A stretch of DNA of 64,000 bases, from positions 1,394,372-1,458,371 of the forward strand of contig JAYKAV010003376.1 in assembly GCA_035582835.1 (NCBI GenBank), given 5' to 3'. How positions within the stretch are numbered: position 1 is the first letter of the stretch; every line of letters starts with the position of its first letter. Position numbers and translations under genes: made by a program. Origin of the DNA: Phoebastria nigripes (taxonomy: Eukaryota > Chordata > Aves > Procellariiformes > Diomedeidae). The notes beneath the pieces are model-generated. The model worked only from the letters and a program-made list of their open reading frames with translations, searched no databases and had not been told where the DNA came from. Positions 26,843 to 38,632 of the stretch are shown here, piece by piece.

Positions 26843-29800
26843 ATTATGTCACAGGAGTTTCAGATTGGGTGTCAATGGAATAATATCGGGAAAATTGACA
26901 TTTGCTGTTTCCTTAGAACTTTGTCACAGAGCAGTATCTCTTGTTTAACTCTGAATTCTGCAGACAAATGTAAAAGCAAACAAAGAAAAGTAAATCACAT
27001 CGTCATCATCCATGGGCAAATCTCAAAGCTGATACCCGGCGCTCTTTTTGAATTCAATGACAAAATTTATTCACTTTAACAGTGCAAGAGAGTTATTAAA
27101 ACAAAACAAAAAAAACCCCAAACATCACACAGAAAGAGGTTATTTAACTTAACTGTTCTTCTCTGAGATGTAGCATTCAGACGAACATGATTCTGTAAGT
27201 GTGCATACAGTCAAAAACTGAAAAGCGGCTACTGAGGTCTTTGACAAGGCACAAAAGTACCTTGAAGTAAACGAGTCCTATTACCATAAAGAAAAATTGC
27301 ACATCGTACAGCATCGTTTCCTCTCAACCTCCACCTCCCTGGAAATCCATCAAGCATTCTGAGGGAGAGGCACTAGGAAAAAGGGCTGAGAAGGTAGGTA
27401 TGAACAACACATTTTGAGCAAGAACTGTTATATTTCTTTCTCCTTCAAGCTTTTTCACATATACACCCTCACACTCCAGGGAATGTTAAACAGTATTATA
27501 GACTAAATGTCATTCCTTGACTAACCACCCTAACCACACTGGCTGAATAAAGCCAGGAAGGATTGCTTTCCCAAAAGTAGCAAAGGGGAGGGAGTAAACA
27601 AAAGTTCTTCCAAACCCATCTAAGAAACTGAGGAGGCAGCACGCTCAGGTGATCCCTGCTCCACCTGCACCCAGGGACTTCTGCAGGTTCTAAGGAGGGA
27701 AGGGATTCTTCCATGCCAAGTGCTTGGCTGAGTACATACAGATATGCAGAGTGTGCCTCTACATATGGACATAAAATACAATATCTTCAAAGAGTTACCA
27801 ACATCTCAACAAAACAGTTGTAGAAAAAGTATGAATTAAAGTATTCCAAGGTCTTTAAAGATGGGTTTAGCTAATAAACAGAACTTATACTCATGTTTAT
27901 GCATCAGTTATTATTTCTCTCATGCTCATTTAATCTCAGTGCTGGAAATGTATACTTTTTGTTGCATAATAATGACTCCCTGGCTCACCAACAATAGTGA
28001 AGAATAAAGAAAACAGAAGATACAAGAACTGTCCTTTTTAGAAAAAAAAAAATGGGTGATTTAACTGATGGGCAAGAAAGGCTGTGGCAAATATAGAGGG
28101 CAAAAGCCATTTACTTGTATTATAGTCATGTAATGCCAGAGCAGATGCATGATCTTTGTCATCTCCTTTCTTTCTCACAGGAGACAGAAAACACACAGAG
28201 GTATATGTTGTATTAGCAAAGTAAAGTGTTGTTTGAAAGGTACTCCCCGAGTCACATTCTTAAAAAAAAAACACCAAACATATGGCAGTAGAATACAAAT
28301 ACTTGTTTTCTCTTTATTCATGGTAAAATACTTTTATAGACATACAAGGTACAGACGTAGGTGTCTAATGTATCAAATATGTAATATAGTTTTATATTGT
28401 AATAGCTAAAACTTTCATCTTGTTAATGTAAAGATTAATGTACTCTTTAACTGGAAGAAGCAGTCATAAGGCATGTATCACTAGGGCTATTTACTATTTG
28501 TTATTGACAGTCTAACATTTCCAAGTATGTTTNGAAGGAATATCTGGACAGTGTATTCAGCAATTTTAAAGGTTGTCCTAGTATTATTTATGGGCTCCAG
28601 CCAGAAGTGTTATTTCTAATAATTTAGGGCACTGTTCTCAAAATTGTCTTTTCTAACAGTTGTGCCTCGTGCCTCTCTCACAATGCACACATGTATCCCA
28701 TTTTCCAGCCTCTCTTAAACCTGGCTATTCCAACCCTTAGCCCACCATCCACTCCACTTTTGCTAGTCTCAAAAATACCTCTGCACCCCAAATACTAGCA
28801 ATGGCACTCCGCTATTCACCCCTCCTCCTCTTTTCTCCATTGCCAACAGGTAAATATTACATTATTCACAGGACTATGGGTAATGAAATAACTTCCTGAG
28901 GAAAAGAGTGTAAAAGACAGACGAGAAGGGAGAGGATATACAGCAACTGGGCGACATTTCCCTTGGTGCCTCCATTCTATCTATTACATGTCACAAGGGA
29001 GCCTGTGCAAATGACTGATTTATGGCAAAGTTATAAATCATGCTATGTACCAAAGGCAGAGCTGCTTTCTCTTCCTTCCCAGTGCGGCTTTCCTACATTC
29101 TCACTATTTACCCCAAATGGTGTCAGAGTTGCTGGGATGACTCCTGGTTCTGTTCCTCTCCTTACCTGCAGAGGCACTGCAGGCGTTGAGGAGGCCAGGA
29201 GTAAGGCAATGGCCAACTAAGTTATCACTTTGGACTCAGATAAGAGTAGAAAATAAGCCAGGCAGAAGCAGTAAGAAAGATCAGTGATGTGACTGAGAAG
29301 CCTTGATGCAGAGAGAGGGAAAGGCAGACTGAATTTGATAGCAATAAGGATAAGAAGCTGGTGAGGAGATTGAAGAGCGGGACAGTGCTATATGAGCAAC
29401 AGAGAAAACAACCATAGCCGCTGCATCTTGGCTAGAGGGCTTCATCTTGACTGCAATAAACCCTTTGGTTAACATCTAACACAGAAAAACAGATGCTTAA
29501 GAAAAATGACTGAGAAAGTGCTATCGGAAATATCTGAACTTGCTGATTTGTACCTGCAAACCAAGTAGTTTCTTACAGGCCAGAGTGCAACATGTTCTTA
29601 CAAAAATATCAAATGGGCCTTCAGGATCTTGCAAATGGTGGAACTACCACCATGGCAAAAAATGGACCCAATCCTCAATCTTCTTCCCTATGAAAGGAAG
29701 CCACAGCTTATCTTGAGACTGGCATCATTTTCTTAAATCTCTGCAACCTCAGACTAGCAGCCATCCTCAGGAGGGTCAACTCATCCAAACCACCACTGCC

Positions 29801-30284
29801 TTTTTCATGTGATCAGCTCAAATCAACACATCAAATCCAAAATACAATGTAAAATATTCTATCATTTAACTGCCAAAGTCAAGATCATTCCTACCATGTT
29901 ATATAAACCTTTTGATTAATATGCATAACTCCATCTTAAACATTTAGAGATATTCACTCTTTTCATAACTTAAACTCGTTGTCTCCTCCCATTCCCAGTC
30001 TTTCTATCCTACAACCATGGTTTGACAGAAGCAAAGTGTCACTCATATTTCTGGGTTAGTGGTGCACCAGAAAAGAAACAATTCCTGCTCAATACAGCTT
30101 GGGCTTCTCTCCGCAGCAACTCACACAGAAGAAATTCTGCTCCATTTGTCACACCAATGGGAGGCCCAGCTTAAGGTATGATGACAAACAGTGAAAATCC
30201 CACCGTTTTGGCTAACATGAACAAAAGGAATGTTTTGAACATACATCATCACCTGTTGATTTAACGTTTGTCTGTGCACATAGC

Positions 30285-30342
30285 CATATGCATACATGCA
30301 TATACATATACATGTGTGTGTCTATATGTAATCATACATATT
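30285..30342. repeat. Alternating purine-pyrimidine AT/TG-rich stretch
   Basis: CATATGCATACATGCATATA, followed by CATATACATGTGTGTGTCTATATG: largely alternating purine-pyrimidine, an imperfect (AT/TG) simple repeat. Confidence 0.6.
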
Positions 30343-32258
30343 TCACTCTCCCCAGCCTTTTTCTCTCCCACATTCCTGCACACATATCCTTGGAAAGGAG
30401 AAAAACCTTCTGTGTATTTTTATTGGCCTGTCAATCTGCTACATTTTTTTTCTTCCATAACTGGAATGTCATGTAGCATGTCAGTCTTTCTGCTTTCCCC
30501 TTCACCGGAATTAAGCACCCTGAATGACTGCAGAGAAAGCTACCAGGGAAAAAAAGAAGGCAATTTCTTTCCAACATTTAAATTTGATACAAGAGGTGCC
30601 ATTCACTGTGTATCTTAACAAATCATTAGAAGCTCTCTTTTCATTCAAACCTTTACTGTGGCTTGCATGACATCACAGCAGTAACCACACCAAAGGGCTG
30701 AATATCTAAGGCTATCAGATGTCAGTCTCAAAAGATTTCTCTATTTTGAGAGACTAGACATTGTTTCTAACGGCCAGGTAGTCTACTAATCGCCTTTCCT
30801 GGTCAGTCATGGTATCAGGCCCCATCAGCATCAGGAAACCTCAGCACTTCGCCTCCTCCTGCACATTCAGAAGAGCAGTCCCTTCACAGCGCTCTTCTTT
30901 GCTATGTCTCAGACCAACNTGCAGCCACACCACACCATACTATGAAAGGTTGGTGAAAGCTGAGATTCATCAGTACCCTGAGCAAATCTTCCAAAGACAG
31001 ATGGAGAAAGTAGTGGACAATTAAAACACCAGTCAGATCTCATCAGCTCACCTGTGAACCCACAAGAAAAGCCTGGGAACCTTTAGAAAACCTGAAAGCA
31101 GTAACAATTTTGGCAGCTCTTGGGACACAAGGAGCCATGCTACAAGGGAAGCTTATGGGAGCTGCAGGCCATCATGGAGTCAAATACTGGTGGATCCAAG
31201 TATCTGGAGATGAAACCAGACCAATCCTTCCCTCCCCTCACCATTTTTTTCAGTGGAACAATTCCAGCATTTCATGTTTATTGGCTCCGTGAAGAAAGAG
31301 ATCACTATCAAATCCAACAAAATTTAAATCTAACATTTCCCATCTTCTATCCTCTATTAAAACACATATAGAGAAAAAGATACACGGCCTTACTTAGTGG
31401 AGTAAAAACAAGAAGGATGCTTATCAACATGGGAATCAACAACCAAAGCATCCATGAACATGCCTAAAAATGAATCCTTAAAAGCTCTCTTTAAAACTGT
31501 CCCTTGAGGTTCTGGTGGCCACCAAAATGTTGCAGCGTGAAATTTAGGTGGCAATGTTTGTCAGTACCTCTTTAAACAAATCAGCAGGCAATGCTTACAG
31601 TGATGCTGGTACAANGATACTCACTCGCCATTCAAAATTTTCTTCTTCCCTACCAATCTTCCTTCCACCCCCTTCCCTCCTCTCCCTGCCCACCCCCAAA
31701 AGCATAATGGTTAAAATGGATGAAAAAATACAGTAACTAAAAAAGTTCCTATAAACTGGGAACTGACATGACTATCTGTCTTTAAGCGTGAGCATTCATA
31801 GCTCTGTTTCAAAACCTATTCAAACCTGGATAGCCTTTTGTGGGGACAAATGAGGCTGCTGCCAGTTTTTACCAAGTTATAAAATTTTCAGTATCACAAT
31901 AAATTGTGAGACAAGGAGGAGAGAAATTCAATTTAACAAGGAATTCGTAACTTTTCATTGAAGGAGTGCTCAATNGTGGGACAAGGAAGAAAGAGTGAGA
32001 GGTACAGTGGGCATCAATATCTTATCCCTTTCTTTCTGGGTTGTCCTTGGAGGCTTGTCCATAATTTACTTTCCCAGGGGAAATTTAGCACNAGTGTAGC
32101 AATTTTTCCTTTCATCCTGCTGACAGACTAAGCTAGCCTCAGAAAAAAAGGGGGATAAAAAAGAAAGAAAAAGGAAAGATCCATAGATATTATTTACACT
32201 GCAGATCATGTATTATTTTTACCTTCAGATGTTCATATTTTGATAGTAGTACTAACTG

Positions 32259-32275
32259 CACACACACACACACAC
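32259..32275. repeat. (CA)n microsatellite, about 8.5 units
   Basis: Uninterrupted CA dinucleotide repeat, ending before CCAGGG. Confidence 0.85.
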
Positions 32276-33639
32276 CAGGGCAGCATGATCAGTGGTAGGG
32301 GTCAATAATCCCATTTCAGAAGCAGTCCTACTGCAGACTGAAATGAAACAGAGCAAAATCTAAAGTAATTAAATGTGACAGAGCCACATTCACTGCCATC
32401 CTCCAAATATGGAGAGAAATAAATTTCTACATGAGGAAATCCTAACCGGCAAGTCAGATCTAGTCATATAATAAACGAGACTACACATAAGTAATGGATG
32501 ACTCTCATACTTAGAAGTTGCCTTCTTCAATTAACTATAATATGATCTCACAAAGTCTGATTTTTGTTAGAGTATGAAAGACTAACCTTCAGGTTTCCTT
32601 GCAAGCAAATGGCCTATCTCATCAGTTCACAATATTAATCAAATCTTTTATTCCCTCTTTATATTTGTTGTATTGCCAGTGATATTATAGCTACTTCAAT
32701 TGGTTAAATCAAGAAATGATCTATAACAATCACAGTGCATTTAGTATCATAATTATCAATGCATATCATTATATTGGACAGGGCTGGTGACGGCTAGCAA
32801 ATCTGTCTTTGATCTATGAGCAATCATAGACCTCTGTGAAGCTGCCCTTCATTCAATATAAACGTCAAAAGCAATAGTACTGCATTGTAAAGTGTGATCA
32901 CTGAAACAATGGAACCCACCATCCACATCACTGATCAGATTTAAAGGCTAGGAATAAGCCAAGCTCCATGGGCTTAGGGGTTTTCCTGTGGCAAGCTGTA
33001 GATATAACTGTAAGGACATTCATTTGTTGGAGCTTTGCATCTCGGTATCAGAGGAGCTTACCGGAATAGGAAAACCAGCAGAGCAGACATTAAGGAAATA
33101 CACTCCTGAAAGGAAGCTGCACATACAGGGGTCTTTTTCTTATCCTCTTTTTGGTTTTTCCCCATTTAACAAATAAAGTTCTATATTCTGTTATGGATAA
33201 GATGGATGTTTTGTGTATCACTATATTAGTCATTTACTCATCCTAACCCAGCCTTTCCATCCTACCTTTCCTTTTCCCCACTTCTGCTTCTGGAAAACTA
33301 ATTTCCATTTCTATAAAATTAAAAATCTCAGTACAGACAAGAAATGCAACTGATTTCTGCAGAAATAATTTCATGAAGCTTTTGACTTACTTCAAAATGT
33401 CACTAGGATTTAAAAACTGGTAATTCCATAAATTCAATAAAGCATATGTTCAATGCATGAAGAGCTAATTAAAGAAAATTCCCCAGAACTAGTAATTAAA
33501 GAATTAACACGTAATGCAGATGTTTTTGATGGAAATCCACAAAAATAGATATTACCCTAACACTGTCCAGTCTTTTAATTGAGGATCTAGAAGAAAAGGT
33601 GGATGTACTACAGCTGTCATCTATGGACGAGACAGACAG

Positions 33640-33869
33640 CTGGAGAGCTGAATGATGACAAGGGGCAGGTTCATCATAGAAACTGGGTCACTATGTTATT
33701 TGGGCCAGTTCAAACTCTGTATGATTTAGATGCAAGGAAATATGAAATTATACACTTATAAATAAAAACACAGACTACACCTACAGAACAAGGACTGATA
33801 TAGCAATAGAAAGAAACTATCCATCTGGTAGGGATAAAAGTAAAAAATCCAAATGAGTATGTATAAAAT
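33640..33869 (+). mobile_element. Probable 5' piece of the older CR1 (element A), split by element B
   Basis: 33730-33800 (GCAAGGAAATATGAAATTAT, ACACTTATAAATAAAAACAC, ACCTACAGAACAAGGACTGA) resembles the CR1 ORF2 block after the RT core (KCKVIHLG.....YRMGDS). In a CR1 this block lies about 300 bp before the 'DIEKLE' block that resumes at 35768. Removing element B leaves about 285 bp between them. The match is weak base by base, and the start is a guess. Confidence 0.4.
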
Positions 33870-35622
33870 CAGATGCAAACATCAAGAGACATGAAGGGTA
33901 ATAAAAATCACTTTATAGAAACTCCAGTAAGAGGGATATCAAGGAAAAGACTAGTCCAGTCCTTAAGAAAGGAGTGGAACATGATGGATGATGCCAAAAA
34001 GACTAATGAATATCTGGTTTTTTTCACCTCAGTCTTTATTATAAGGTCAATTGCAATCACATAGCTATCACAATTAATATCGCTGACAAAGGGCCAGACT
34101 TGAGCCTCAAATAGGTAAGGTATAATATTCAGAGTACTTAGGTAAGGTGGATGTTTTTAAATGGGCTGAGTAATGAATTTCATCCAGCAGTACTTAAACA
34201 GCTAACGAAGAATCTCAAAGTCATTAGGGCTTACCTTTGAGAACTTAAAAAGGACAATGGAGAAACTGGAAGACCAAAAAAAGGGCAAGTATAATGTCTA
34301 TCTAAAAAGGATTTAAAAAAAAAAAAAAAAAGCAAGTCTGACAATTGTAGGCCAATCGGCTTATCTTTAATTCATGGAAAAATACTGAAACAAATAGCCA
34401 AACTATTTGTAAGCATCTGGAAGGTAATGAGTACATGTATAACATCCAACACGGATTTGTCAAGAACAATCCTGTCAAAGCAATCGAATTTTCTTCCCTG
34501 ATAGAGTAACAGGCCTTATGGACAGAGGAAAAGCATCAGATGTCATGTGTACTTAGAACTATTTTTGATCCTCTTCCCCATAATAATCTTCTAAGCAAAC
34601 CATGGAAGCATGATTCAGATGAAAACAGTACAAAGNGGGTGCAACACTGATTCAGAAAATCATACTCAGGGAGTGGTTAGCAATGTTCCTATCAACATGA
34701 AAAGATACCTCAAAGTGAGACTCTGTACAAGACTCTCCTAGGTCTGGTAGCATTTAGTATTTTGATTAATGACCTAGAAAATAGCATCACAAACATACTT
34801 GCTGTGACAATATCCTTCTTGGAGGCATTATAAATACATTGGACAAGAGACCAGAATTCAGAATAACCTTGGTGAATTTAAAGATCTGATTTGGAAGCCA
34901 TAGTGCTTGTTCAGTAGGGATATATGCAAAGTACTGTATTTAGCCAAGAATAATTAACTGCTTGGGATNGAGAACCACTGCCTTGGTAGCCATTCTGTAG
35001 CAAATGAGAAGTTGTTGTGGATCACAAGCTGGATAATCAATCAATAATATCATGCTGCTCCAGAAAAGACAAATGTCCTACTGCAATGGATAAATTAGGT
35101 ATAGCTTGCAAGTCACAGAAGAATCCTTCTACTCAGCACTGGTAAAGCTGGAACTACATTATTTCATTCAGTCTGAGGAACTGAACCTCCAAAAAATGAG
35201 GACCAACTGGTGATAATCCAGAAGAAATTTATAGTCTAGAAAATATCACTATAAGTAAGAATTAGAGTTGTTACAGAAGAAAAAGAAATATGGGTATAAG
35301 TAAAAGGTTGCTAAAAAGAAAAAAAAAAAAAAGAACCACAAAACTGCTGAACTGCTCTTTGTGCTGATGTTAGAGAGGGCAAGACATAAATGACTTAAAG
35401 AGAAGCCAGGGAGATTGAGGCTGGATTTTAGGAAAAAAACTGTCAAGTAGTAAGAAGCAGTAAAGTGTAGCGAAGACAGATTGCCTGTGGAAGTTCTGGA
35501 ATACTCCTGGAAAAAGCTGTCAGAAATAACACAGAAATCTGTCCAGAATAAGTGCTGATCCTGCCATGCAAAAAGGGTGATCAAGATTACCCAGAGGTCC
35601 TTCCCACTCCTGTGATTCCATG
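33870..35622 (+). mobile_element. Old CR1 LINE, long but strongly decayed (element B)
   Basis: Seen: CR1 ORF2 landmarks appear in order on the plus strand despite many stops and indels. 33990-34060 resembles the endonuclease/RT linker (a NEYLVFFTSVF-like stretch). 34330-34560 resembles the RT segment around 'QHGF' and the following PDRVTGLMDRGKASDV. 34765-34790 reads INDLENS-like. 34990-35040 reads 'VVDHKLDN'-like. 35400-35430 matches 'GRLRLDFRKN' and 35470-35510 'LPVEVLEYSW'. The end matches a CR1 3' UTR (GATCCTGCCATGC..., GAGGTCCTTCCCACTCCTGTGATTCCATGA at 35593-35622). Known: these are conserved blocks of CR1 ORF2 and tail. Inference: an ancient insertion of about 1.75 kb; exact ends and subfamily cannot be fixed by eye. 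Internal A-runs at 34315-34331 and 35319-35332 probably arose later in A-rich coding stretches. Confidence 0.75.
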
Positions 35623-35639
35623 AGCCCCACTGAAATGTC

Positions 35640-36190
35640 CCGGCAATGAGATCCTTGCACATGCTGTTCAGGGAGCAGTGAATAGGACTAAATACCTCAT
35701 TTTTCCAAATATAGTATTTGTAAAGCTGAATAAAATGATGGCAATCTAGAACCTAGATTTTTTAAAAGATATTGAGAAACTGAAATAGACGCAGCAAGAA
35801 GCCACGGAAAATACTTGAGGGCTGAATAAAATATCTTGAAGTGAGAATCAAGTACTACAATCTGTTGCATTACCGGTAACTTCCCCTCCCGCTCCCCCAT
35901 CGAAAGAAATGATTTCTTAATCTTGTAGTAAAAAATTAGCTTCCAGAGGAAAACAAATAAATATATAATCCAAGATTAATTCAACTCAAAAATTAGATTT
36001 ATGTTTTTAACAGTGAGAGTAATCAGACACTGGAACAAATTACCAAAGGAAGCAGTAGATACTCTGTTTCCTGATGCCTTGAAATCAAGACTGGATGCCT
36101 TCCCAAAAGACAGGCTTCAGTCATACATAAGTTAAAAGTTCAACAGAAGGAAATACAGGTTTAATTTAACAGTCTGTGATGTTCTAGAGG
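35640..36190 (+). mobile_element. Second old CR1 LINE, 3' part (element A, 3' piece)
   Basis: Seen: 35768-35850 (GATATTGAGAAACTG..., GAAGCCACGG, GAGGGCTGAATAAAATATCTT, GTGAGA) matches the CR1 ORF2 block encoding DIEKLE...QRRAT...GLE...YSER. 36009-36110 (AACAGTGAGAGTAATCAGAC, ACTGGAACAAATTACCAA, TTGAAATCAAGACTGGATGCC) matches the block encoding VR...HWNNLP...LKSRLDAF, followed by a degraded 3' UTR. The 3' UTR wording differs from element B, so this is a different and probably older subfamily. It follows directly on the 3' end of element B. The first ~120 bp and the last ~50 bp are uncertain. Confidence 0.7.
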
Positions 36191-38465
36191 GCTGCCACAA
36201 CTGTTCGAAGTCCAGAAATTAATTTAAAGTGAGCCTGATCTTCTTTTCCTCTGAACAGGAGGGCCTCTATACCCATAGACTGATATAATTATTGCAACCT
36301 GAAAGTACTGGCATTGTCTCCACTACACGTGGTCTTTTCATACACTGGGAACTCTTCTTCCATAGCTCTGTGAACTCAGAAATATCCTTTCCCACCACAA
36401 CAATGGGAAATAATAAAATCATATTAAAAAAACACATCCCCCCCCCAAAACCCAAAACTTACTTTGCTTAAAACAACAGAAGATGAAAAGTTCTAGAAAT
36501 CTAAATTGGTAATTTGAAGGTATGTTTCTCCTCTTCAGAACTTTAAGAGTCTACTATTTAATGCGTTATTTAGTCTGTAAAAGTTCTGCCTGCTTTAAGA
36601 GCAAAAGGATTAATGGTTTCAAATTCCAGTGTGTTGACCTTTATTCAACATTAAAATGCTTATTTGAGCATTCTGCCATGGTACCAGTAAGCNTCTCTCT
36701 AATGAAAACTGTAAGGGAAAGAAAGTTTAACTCCCATATGCCCACAAATAAAATTATTCTGCATTAGGAGGTTTAGGGGATCTTTTCNGCACACACACAA
36801 AGTTAACATCGATGCAAAGAGCATAAAAACCACAGAGTATACATGCTATTACTCTGGTTACAGGTTGAATGTAAGAGCAATAGTAATGAAGATGATGAAG
36901 AATAAAAATGGTTAAGAGCTCCTGTTCCCAAGTTACTGCCCTGAATGACAGTTATGACATCAAACAATTTTAAGCAAAGTAGAACAAAAGCAAATCATAC
37001 TAGTTACTTCTGAAATAAATTACAGAAATCTGCTTCCAAATACCAAAAGCTTGATGAAAACCAAAGAAGCAATTTGCATATCAGGATACATGGTCTGCTA
37101 AGACAGCAAATCAAAGTAGGGAATAAGTGGGCAGCATTGATTTTGGGTGATGCTGAATAGTAGAAAGGGTAAGTTGTAAACACTTTGGCTGACACAGCAG
37201 AAAGAGAGCTGGGGGAGAAGTTAAAGGCAGGAAAGAGTCTGGATGCTGCTGCAGACCTTCAGGGCACTTACTGAACCTAGACAAGGAAGTGTCTTTACAG
37301 ACAGATGGAAACTGAGAAAGCCTTGATCACACTGAATCTTTACTACTCTGATATTGATTAAAATAACAACTATGCAAAAAGCGAGGCAGGGGAACATTTT
37401 TCTCAAGGCAGATTTCCATTCTTCCCTAGTTAGCTGAGCAAGTTGCACAATCAAATGCAATCCAGAACATAAGCCCTATAGAGATGGCACATACAAGAAA
37501 TTCAGACTGAAGCTAATTCTCAGCTAAGATTTTGTGGTAACAGTCTTAGCGTATTTTCATATCAGTCTTTTTCCTGCATAAAAGATTACAGGCCAATCTT
37601 TAAAGTGTTGAAAAGTTTCTTGGACAAAGATAGTTGTTACAACAGTTTGTTGAATAAAAAAATTGCTCAGAACCTAAAGAGTTAAAATAATTTCCCTAAA
37701 GGAAAAAAGTAATCAATAGCTTACCTGAAGAGACAGTATTGAGCTATCACATTTCAAAATGTAACAATCATTTAGCTAAGAACTACGAAACGTGTCATAA
37801 CTAAAGTTAGTCATGACAAAGAAATTACACATAGGACAAGCACAGAAGAGCAGAATCAACTCTGCAGGAATATGAAGGCTTAAGAAGATCGGAATAGTAG
37901 AAAGGAAAATCAATTTATTGCATGATAGATGGTCATATGCAAAATAGCATGAGCAAAAAAGCCCAGCTGTGAAGGGTGTAGCTGTGAAGGGGATCACACC
38001 ATTATGCATCAGAGTGAATATTTCATCATTCTAATTCAAACTTCCTGTGCAAATATTAACAGAACCACAGGAAAAAAATCCTACAAAGCATGCCAGTGTT
38101 TTGCTAAAAATACACACAACAACTCCAGAACTGCAAATACAATTCAAAATTCCTGACTCTCTTAGAAGTCTCATTTCACTGTCTAACCACTAACCCTGAA
38201 CGTAGAATAACTTCAGGCACCGAGTAAACCAGAATGGAGAAGGTAAAGACGGATTTATTTCTGCCTCTTAAACAACTTTAAATAAACTTAATTTACAGAA
38301 AGAGGCATGCAAACAATTTATACTAATACTTAAAAAAAGACTTTGAAAGCATTAATGTAACATAAATCTGTCACTATGGGTTTCACACAGAAGATGTGGT
38401 ACAGCAGTTTATTCAGCCTAAAGGCAAGACAAGACACGCTCCCAGTGAATAAAAGGAATAAACTT
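36191..38465. other. Intron, no gene recognised
   Basis: Holds a C9 run (36438-36446), single N bases at 36693 and 36788 and the short tandem duplication at 37965. Nothing else recognised. Confidence 0.6.
37965..37991. repeat. Short tandem duplication (period 15)
   Basis: AGCTGTGAAGGG at 37965-37976 and 37980-37991, separated by TGT. Two copies only. Confidence 0.75.
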
Positions 38466-38485
38466 GGGGGGGTGGGGTGGGGAGG
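38466..38485 (+). repeat. G-run with G-quadruplex potential
   Basis: Seven Gs, then T, GGGG, T, GGGG, A, GG. Four runs of three or more G with short loops satisfy the usual quadruplex pattern. It is on the strand opposite to AGBL4 sense, so the host transcript would carry the C-rich complement. Confidence 0.6.
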
Positions 38486-38562
38486 AAACAGAAAAAAGTG
38501 TTCTGGAAGGATTTTTATAAAAAGAATATTCTTTTATTAGATACTGAAATTTAAAGTAATTG

Positions 38563-38632
38563 TTTTGTGTTTGGTTTTTTTTTTTTGTTTGGTTGATTTG
38601 GTTGTTTTGTTTTGGTTTTGTTTTTGTTTTTA
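38563..38632. repeat. T/G-rich simple repeat
   Basis: About 70 bp almost purely of T and G, in units such as TTTTGG and TTTTTG. Low complexity, directly after the G-run region. Confidence 0.8.

Larger units (their letters stand above)
26843..33639. other. Intron, no gene recognised
   Basis: Contains a pyrimidine-rich, C-rich stretch (28640-28850), the alternating TG/AT stretch at 30285 and the (CA)n at 32259. The 116-codon plus ORF at 30268-30618 begins inside low-complexity sequence and is not credible as a gene. Confidence 0.6.

Noticed and set aside
35249..35662. 137-codon minus-strand ORF, the longest in the window
   Set aside because: It lies antisense to the old CR1 element B, starts beyond its tail and runs through a poly-T-encoded Phe stretch. 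It is a chance frame, not a gene.
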